From an uncultured Collinsella sp. (GTDB lineage: Bacteria > Actinomycetota > Coriobacteriia > Coriobacteriales > Coriobacteriaceae): DNA of 10,257 nucleotides. The notes beneath the pieces were generated by a model, which saw only the letters and a list, made by a program, of their open reading frames with translations, was not told the origin of the DNA and did not search any database. The stretch spans positions 1-10,257 of the forward strand of contig CAUCTV010000044.1 of NCBI GenBank assembly GCA_958445895.1, given 5' to 3'. Positions 6,036 through 10,257 of the stretch are shown piece after piece; position 1 is the stretch's first letter; the number at the start of each line of letters is the position of its first letter. Position numbers and translations under genes: made by a program.

Positions 6036-7616
6036 GTGGTCGAATCTTGTCCTGCGACACGTGGAGTCGTTAAGATTCCGTGGTTTTTGCGTTTTGGCAG
6101 ATGTGTCGCTTTGGCGTATTTCTCGCTTGCCCTGCTTGCCGTTGCTTTCCTTGCCCCGCGCCTGCCTTATGCCTGCAAAGGGGAGGAGGCATCCCTTTCT
6201 TTACCTAGTCTGGCTGTGGTTGTGATAGTGGGGCTCGTTGTCTCTGTGGCATTGGCTAAGAGACGGCCAAAGGCGAACGTGGACTTCCTTGGTCTTCAAA
6301 TGTTTAGACGCGTTAGCATTTCATTGGCCGTGGTAGTTTTCGTGCTTCAAATCTGCCTAATCAATAGCATATATTTTGAGACAGGCTGGGATGTCGGTGT
6401 GCTGATGTCGGGGTTGTCCGATGAGGGAGCCACGCTGGATTATTTCTCGCGCTATCCCAACCAGCTGTTTTTGCTTTTTATCTTCAAGACTGTGGGCCAC
6501 TTTTGCCAACTTATTGGATTCCAAAACGTATACCTCATGCTTGACGTGGTGGGAGCAGCGTGTGTTACTTTGGCTGTTGTTCTGACCTCCTTTGTTGTGG
6601 CGAGGCTGGCGGGTTTTGGTCCTGGGTACTATACGCTTGCGTTCGGCTGTTTGTACTTGAGCTTCTCTCCTTGGATTGCGGTTCCTTATTCAGATACGTA
6701 TGGAACTATCTGCCCCGCGCTGGTCTTGTTTCTGTACAACAATACTGGCCGAAGCCCGTTACGCACATTCGGCATGCTCTTTTTCGGCGTGGTCGGATAC
6801 TTTATTAAGCCTACGGCCATCTTCGTTGTTGTCTCAATTGTGCTTATAGAGGCTGCATGCGCGATAAGTCGTCGAAGGTTTGTCGTTGACGGGCAGTTGG
6901 ATTGCTCTCAAATCAAATCGCTCTTTTTCCAATTCGCTGCGATCACATGTGCTCTTGTTCTCTCGTTTGGCGCCAACTCACTCGCAAGGGAGGCGGGTCC
7001 GGTGATTGACGCCGATAAATCCTTTTCGATGGCTCATTTCTTGATGATGGGATTTAATGACGAGACTTATGGGTGCTACTATGAAGACGACGTTATCTAT
7101 TCCGCCTCATTTGGTAGCCAACAGGATAGATCACATGCAAATTTCGAAAAGTGGGCTGAGAGGTTAGAGTCTCTGGGTCCCCAGGGTGTTTTGAAGTTGA
7201 TGGTCCAGAAGACTATTTCGAACTATTCGGACGGTACTTTTGCGTGGGCTGCTGAAGGAAACTTTTTTTTGAGTACTCCTCATTCTGACAACACGCTGTC
7301 AAAGTTCTTTGGAGAAGACGGCTCTTTCACGCTGTTCCAGGTTTTTGCCCAGCTTTGCTGGATGTTTGTCCTGGTCGGTATGTGTCTGAACTGGCTGAAG
7401 TTCCCTAGATCAAAGACGGAGTATGTGGTTTTATGTTCGGTGTTCTTGCTCAGCGTGTTTTTGATGCTGTTTGAGTGCAGGGCCAGGTATATGTTTCTCT
7501 ATTCTCCATTTTTTATTGCGCTCGCGGTGCTTGGATGGAGAAACCTGATTGATGTGTTTGCGAAGCGATTCTCGGAAAACAGACTGTCTGGCCGAGAAAG
7601 ACTCCGCGGGGTTTAA
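6036..7616 (+). CDS. GT-C fold membrane glycosyltransferase (GT39/PMT-like)
   Basis: A 526-residue protein with about 10-12 membrane helices, probably transferring a sugar from a polyprenyl-phosphate carrier to a surface glycan or protein outside the cell. The GTG start at 6036 comes one base after the upstream stop, with AAGGGG 5 bases before it, so translation is coupled to the GT2. Two helices (about 24-40 and 58-74) precede a third at about 94-111. Then comes an external loop with TGWDVG (Asp119, the position of the GT-C catalytic acidic residue) and YFSRYPNQLFLLF (136-148). Further on are VPYSDTYG and YFIKPTAI, seen in Gram-positive GT-C enzymes. A soluble stretch (about 325-430) precedes the last helices, ending in ECRARYMFLYSPF. 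The role parallels GacL in streptococci, but the specific acceptor is unknown. Confidence 0.85.
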   Translation: MVESCPATRGVVKIPWFLRFGRCVALAYFSLALLAVAFLAPRLPYACKGEEASLSLPSLAVVVIVGLVVSVALAKRRPKANVDFLGLQMFRRVSISLAVVVFVLQICLINSIYFETGWDVGVLMSGLSDEGATLDYFSRYPNQLFLLFIFKTVGHFCQLIGFQNVYLMLDVVGAACVTLAVVLTSFVVARLAGFGPGYYTLAFGCLYLSFSPWIAVPYSDTYGTICPALVLFLYNNTGRSPLRTFGMLFFGVVGYFIKPTAIFVVVSIVLIEAACAISRRRFVVDGQLDCSQIKSLFFQFAAITCALVLSFGANSLAREAGPVIDADKSFSMAHFLMMGFNDETYGCYYEDDVIYSASFGSQQDRSHANFEKWAERLESLGPQGVLKLMVQKTISNYSDGTFAWAAEGNFFLSTPHSDNTLSKFFGEDGSFTLFQVFAQLCWMFVLVGMCLNWLKFPRSKTEYVVLCSVFLLSVFLMLFECRARYMFLYSPFFIALAVLGWRNLIDVFAKRFSENRLSGRERLRGV

Positions 7617-7637
7617 CTTGCGGCGAGAAACCTCTTT
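7608..7637 (+). terminator. weak hairpin after the GT-C gene
   Basis: GGTTT (7610-7614) pairs with AAACC (7628-7632) around a 13-base loop, with two possible further outer pairs, then TCTTTCT. It overlaps the GT-C stop codon. The stem is short and the T-run broken, so this is only a weak terminator candidate. No better one is seen before the converging rfbB remnant. Confidence 0.2.
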
Positions 7638-7819
7638 CTAGACCAGTAGTTCTACATCATAACAACGGCTATGGCGGCAATCTTTAACTATTCTGTAGTC
7701 CAGGTTCGCCAAGTAGGTTCTAATCCACATGCAAATCTCATTGATGACCAGACCTGGTAGTGCAAGGGGTTGAATTGTCACTCTTGGATATTTAAATGAA
7801 GGCCGCATTTAGATGGTAG
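7617..7819. other. gene-poor scar between the GT-C gene and the rfbB remnant
   Basis: About 200 bases separate two converging units. A minus-strand frame at 7638-7808 (56 codons, ATG) starts immediately after the TAA (7809-7811) of a short frame reading MHDMFTAFNALRMP (from 7880). Neither has a recognisable family or a good ribosome-binding site. The MHDMFTAFNALRMP peptide looks like the end of a real protein and may be left from the gene removed when rfbB was truncated. I cannot identify it. Confidence 0.3.
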
Positions 7820-8023
7820 CTATCGAGGAGGGACCTGCCGGCATCCGTAGCGCATTGAATGCCGTGAACATGTCGTGCATGAAGCGAGGGCTAAGCTGTG
7901 GGTGAGCTTGTCGAGCACGGTCACGTGCACCCCGGGGTAGTTCTTCACTACGTAGTGCACGAAGCTGGACCCGATGAAGCCGCAGCCACCGATGACGATG
8001 ATGTTGGTGGGTTCGAAGGGCAT
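7820..8023 (-). pseudogene. rfbB: dTDP-glucose 4,6-dehydratase, N-terminal fragment
   Basis: The first 40 or so residues are those of RfbB/RmlB, the second enzyme of dTDP-L-rhamnose synthesis. NIIVIGGCGFIGSSFVHYVV contains the NAD-binding GxxGxxG motif of the Rossmann fold, and is followed by YPGVHVTVLDKLT, which the family continues with YAGN. Here similarity stops after DKLT at about base 7895-7900. The frame runs on for 24 unrelated, cysteine-rich residues to TAG (7820-7822). The tail region reads more sensibly in another frame, as expected at a deletion junction. The full enzyme is about 330-350 residues, so this copy lacks the YxxxK catalytic motif and is dead. The start could be ATG 8021-8023 or 8036-8038; neither has a strong ribosome-binding site. 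It directly follows the DUF2304 gene, so it was once the next gene of that operon. Confidence 0.85.
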
Positions 8024-8039
8024 AAAGACTGGTGTCATG

Positions 8040-8360
8040 CTACTTGAGAGCGAGCTCTTCAACAAGTGCGTTCACGCGACGTCTGAGCTCTGCAATCTTT
8101 ACCGTGTTGGAGAACTCTCGATAAAGAAGCAGCGCAATTGCATAGAGGAATACGAAGTTCGACGGGCTTTCGAAGCCAAGGGCCCCTGCGAGCCAGAAGG
8201 CAATCTGGGGAACGGCTGCAAACACGACAAAGCTCAAAGCAAAGAACAACCAGAACACGGAGTCGAGAACCTGTATCTGAGCCTTACGGAGCTTCTTCAC
8301 TATCACGAACAAGATAGCAAATGCACCCAGAATGAGTACGACCCTTAAAACGCTAGACAT
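8040..8360 (-). CDS. DUF2304 membrane protein, likely partner of the adjacent GT2
   Basis: A 106-residue protein with three hydrophobic segments (about 4-21, 34-56 and 67-80). Between the first two lies the family's basic linker KKLRKAQIQVLDSVFWLFFAL, then LGFESPSNFVFLYA. The C-terminus is a charged coiled coil (KIAELRRRVNALVEEL) expected in the cytoplasm. DUF2304 proteins are regularly encoded next to DPM1-like GT2 enzymes; in Streptococcus pyogenes the DUF2304 protein GacJ binds the GT2 GacI and stimulates GlcNAc-phosphate-undecaprenol synthesis. The same partnership is inferred here. ATG 8358-8360 has AGGTGA just upstream and lies 4 bases after the GT2 stop, so the two are translationally linked. 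A longer upstream reading overlaps the GT2 gene and is not used. Confidence 0.88.
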   Translation of the reverse strand: MSSVLRVVLILGAFAILFVIVKKLRKAQIQVLDSVFWLFFALSFVVFAAVPQIAFWLAGALGFESPSNFVFLYAIALLLYREFSNTVKIAELRRRVNALVEELALK

Positions 8361-8364
8361 ATAA

Positions 8365-9057
8365 TCACCTGAACCACTGAACGAAAAGAATGGAGATGCA
8401 AGCTCGCGCCATGTAAGCAATCGACTTGGAGATATTAAGATAGCTCTCCCCCGCCTGGCGTTCACGCATCTCAACTTGAACCTCGCTCACCTTCGCCCCC
8501 TTTTTTATAAGAAGCGAAATGCTCTCGGGCTCAGGGTTAAGCGAGTCGTCCTGCGCGAAGCGCTTAATCATTTCCTTGCTAAACATTCTCATTCCCGAGG
8601 TAGGGTCAGCTACGCGCTTTCCCGTAGTCAGCTTGATCATGACTGTAATAAGGCGTGAGCCAATCATTCGAGCGGAGATTTCCTTTTTCACGTGGAGGAA
8701 GCGTGAGCCAATTACGATATCAGCGTTTTCATTAATAGCGGTCTCGAGCATTTCATCGATATACTCAGGCATATGCTGACCGTCCGCATCAAACTGAAGG
8801 GCATAATCGTAGCCGTTGCGGAGCGCGTACTTCATGCCCGTCTGAAATCCAACGGTGAGGCCAGAATTGACTGGCAGTGTTACGTAGTTGTACCCACGAT
8901 CGCGACAAATCCGCTCAGTTAAATCCTTGGAGCCGTCGTTTACTACGAGATAGTCAACACTTGGAGCGACACCTACCAGCTCGTCAACCGTGGCCTCGAG
9001 CGATTCTTCCTCATTATACGCTGGAATAATAACCAGCAATCGATGATGCTTATCCAT
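8365..9057 (-). CDS. short DPM1-like GT2 glycosyltransferase (GacI-like)
   Basis: A 230-residue GT2 enzyme expected to load a sugar onto undecaprenyl phosphate on the cytoplasmic side. Motifs in order: VIIPAYNEEESL (9-20), LVVNDGSKD (37-45), NSGLTVGFQTGMKYA (64-78), metal-binding DADGQH (90-95), IGSRF (116-120), DPTSGMRMF (151-159), then the conserved MRERQAGESYLN (197-208). One hydrophobic C-terminal segment (about 211-228) probably anchors it, with the DUF2304 protein supplying further membrane contact. ATG 9055-9057 has AGGTGG about 5 bases upstream. It sits 49 bases after the flippase and 4 before the DUF2304 gene. By analogy with GacI the product may be GlcNAc-phosphate-undecaprenol, but substrate cannot be read from sequence. 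It differs in length and topology from the GtrB-like GT2 at 5033-6034. Confidence 0.93.
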   Translation of the reverse strand: MDKHHRLLVIIPAYNEEESLEATVDELVGVAPSVDYLVVNDGSKDLTERICRDRGYNYVTLPVNSGLTVGFQTGMKYALRNGYDYALQFDADGQHMPEYIDEMLETAINENADIVIGSRFLHVKKEISARMIGSRLITVMIKLTTGKRVADPTSGMRMFSKEMIKRFAQDDSLNPEPESISLLIKKGAKVSEVQVEMRERQAGESYLNISKSIAYMARACISILFVQWFR

Positions 9058-9106
9058 ACATCCACCTTACCTTTTATCTTCCGAAACGTAATCCAGGCAT
9101 CACATA

Positions 9107-10257
9107 CTATTTCCAGTAGCCTTTTAGCTGAATAACTAACACGGTTGCCATGAAGCCTATTCCACAAAGAGCAGAAATGAGACAGACATATGTAACACCA
9201 TCCATCGAATACAGAGCAATTAAAGGTAAGGCGCAGAGAGAGGAAATTAGAGCAGCAACATTCCCAACAAAGGCACCCCGGAAGTTTCTGATAGCCATTA
9301 GCAAATCGTTTACAAACCACATATACCCCGTAAGCATCGCAAGCGCCACAAGCGGAGGAAGTAGATATGAAAAGCCAGACATCTTTTTCCCATACACAAG
9401 AACAAGAACCGGCTCACCTAAAACCATTACTCCAATAGCGCACACCAGCCCCAGAACAACGATCCCGACCGTCGCCTTTGTCAAAAGCGCATTGAAGCCT
9501 TTCCTGTCCCTAGCAGCAAAACTCTCCGAAAAATAGCCTAGAAGAGGATTGTAGATATAGGAGGCGCCCGTCTGAATAAGCGCAACAGGAGCAGCTGCGG
9601 CAGCATAAATGCCAAGAGCAGCCTCCCCTTGAACACCAACAAGGTATTGCCTTGGAATCGAAGATGCTGACGCCGCGGCAATGGACGCAAGAACGATGGG
9701 GAGACATCTCAAGGCCAGTCGAAGGCACTTTTTGAACGAGATGCTTGGGGCCAATGGGCCGAATTGAAGGGTCCTTGGCAAATCGTAGACAGCACCAACG
9801 AGGATCACGACAACGGTCATTGCAACTATCGCCGCCTCGAGCGATTCGCATAAGCCAAACACTACGGTAAAGGCAACAAGAGATAGAATCCCCTGAAAAG
9901 ACAGAGACTTACCGATGTAATCCATTCGATGATGGCGCTGATCGCACGCGTGAAAGACGTCTACAACCAAGGAAATAGACTTGTAGACGGCATAGAGCAG
10001 AATAGCTGCAATCGCTCCCGATTCGCATGTAAACAGCGAATAGCCGGTGCACAGAGCGAGCGCGACTCCGCAAGTGAAAAACCGAAACGCCAGGTATTCA
10101 CCCGTGGTATTCTCATTCTCAACATCTGAGACCTGGTACGTATACATGCGATACTGAGCGATAGGGGCAAAGATGTTGTAGATGGACATTGCCAAAGAGA
10201 AAACGCCGGATGCCTCGTAACCTGAACCAAGGCGAACGATCAGAATCGTAATCAGCC
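9107..10257 (-). CDS. Wzx-type polysaccharide flippase (MOP superfamily), partial
   Basis: The reading frame enters from the right edge and ends at TAG 9107-9109, giving 383 codons of a polytopic membrane protein. It belongs to the oligosaccharide flippase/PST group, which exports undecaprenyl-linked repeat units across the membrane. Evidence: RLGSGYEASGVFSLAMSIYNIFAPIAQYRMY at the N-terminal side, matching the family's pattern of helix 1-2 (VTRxLGxxxxGxFS...YGMRNYQ), then YQVSDVE, about ten hydrophobic helices, and a late segment LVYGKKMSGFSYLLPPL like the family's YGxxY motif. The first in-window ATG (10195) is internal; similarity extends to the edge, so perhaps 20-40 residues are missing. 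It heads the flippase-GT2-DUF2304-rfbB' series and is apparently intact. It could flip the main repeat unit or, like GacK, the lipid-linked single sugar. Confidence 0.9.
   Translation of the reverse strand, partial: LITILIVRLGSGYEASGVFSLAMSIYNIFAPIAQYRMYTYQVSDVENENTTGEYLAFRFFTCGVALALCTGYSLFTCESGAIAAILLYAVYKSISLVVDVFHACDQRHHRMDYIGKSLSFQGILSLVAFTVVFGLCESLEAAIVAMTVVVILVGAVYDLPRTLQFGPLAPSISFKKCLRLALRCLPIVLASIAAASASSIPRQYLVGVQGEAALGIYAAAAAPVALIQTGASYIYNPLLGYFSESFAARDRKGFNALLTKATVGIVVLGLVCAIGVMVLGEPVLVLVYGKKMSGFSYLLPPLVALAMLTGYMWFVNDLLMAIRNFRGAFVGNVAALISSLCALPLIALYSMDGVTYVCLISALCGIGFMATVLVIQLKGYWK

Noticed and set aside
7974..8348. 124-codon plus-strand frame
   Set aside because: Antisense to the DUF2304 gene and rfbB fragment, both of which have clear family motifs.
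8361..8474. N-terminal extension of the DUF2304 protein
   Set aside because: It overlaps the GT2 coding end and lacks family similarity; ATG 8358-8360 has its own ribosome-binding site.

Overview
The window looks like one end of a cell-surface polysaccharide locus from a Gram-positive actinobacterium, most likely a gut Coriobacteriia (Collinsella/Olsenella/Eggerthella-like). This is an inference. It rests on the GC-rich actinobacterial type of IS21 and IS256 transposases, on Shine-Dalgarno-led genes of moderate GC content, and on envelope families (DUF2142, DUF2304, DPM1-like GT2, GT-C) typical of Gram-positive rhamnose-type glycopolymer clusters. No ribosomal, tRNA or housekeeping gene is present to fix the taxon.

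Left part (1-2104): a graveyard of GC-rich insertion sequences. A few AT-rich bases at the extreme left may be the end of a broken plus-strand gene. They abut an IS256-family transposase cut after about 80 residues (minus strand). That element's upstream end lies against a truncated IS21-family istA (copy A, minus). Copy A meets head to head a second, diverged and also truncated istA (copy B, plus), which still carries the repeated terminal-end motifs of IS21 elements. No istB partner and no complete DDE triad remain, so none of these elements can be autonomous.

Middle part (2105-7616): a DUF2142 polytopic membrane protein (minus), then about 870 bases with no confident gene. That gap holds a nested hairpin, a small membrane-protein-like frame, a perfect 16-bp palindrome and a consensus -10 box. 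It leads into a tightly coupled plus-strand pair: a GtrB-like GT2 polyprenyl-phosphate glycosyltransferase and a GT-C membrane glycosyltransferase separated by one base.

Right part (7617-10257), minus strand: a Wzx-type flippase running off the right edge, a second short GT2, a DUF2304 membrane protein, and then a broken rfbB (dTDP-glucose 4,6-dehydratase) cut after its NAD-binding motif and fused to an unrelated tail.

How the genes work together (inference from families): GT2 enzymes load a sugar onto undecaprenyl phosphate, the DUF2304 protein is the likely partner of the short GT2 (as GacJ is for GacI in streptococci), a flippase moves lipid-linked sugars or repeat units outward, and the GT-C (perhaps also the DUF2142 protein) transfers sugar to the polymer outside the membrane. 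The window thus holds two lipid-carrier sugar modules facing each other across a deletion scar, next to degenerate transposons: a rearranged, variable part of a surface-glycan locus.
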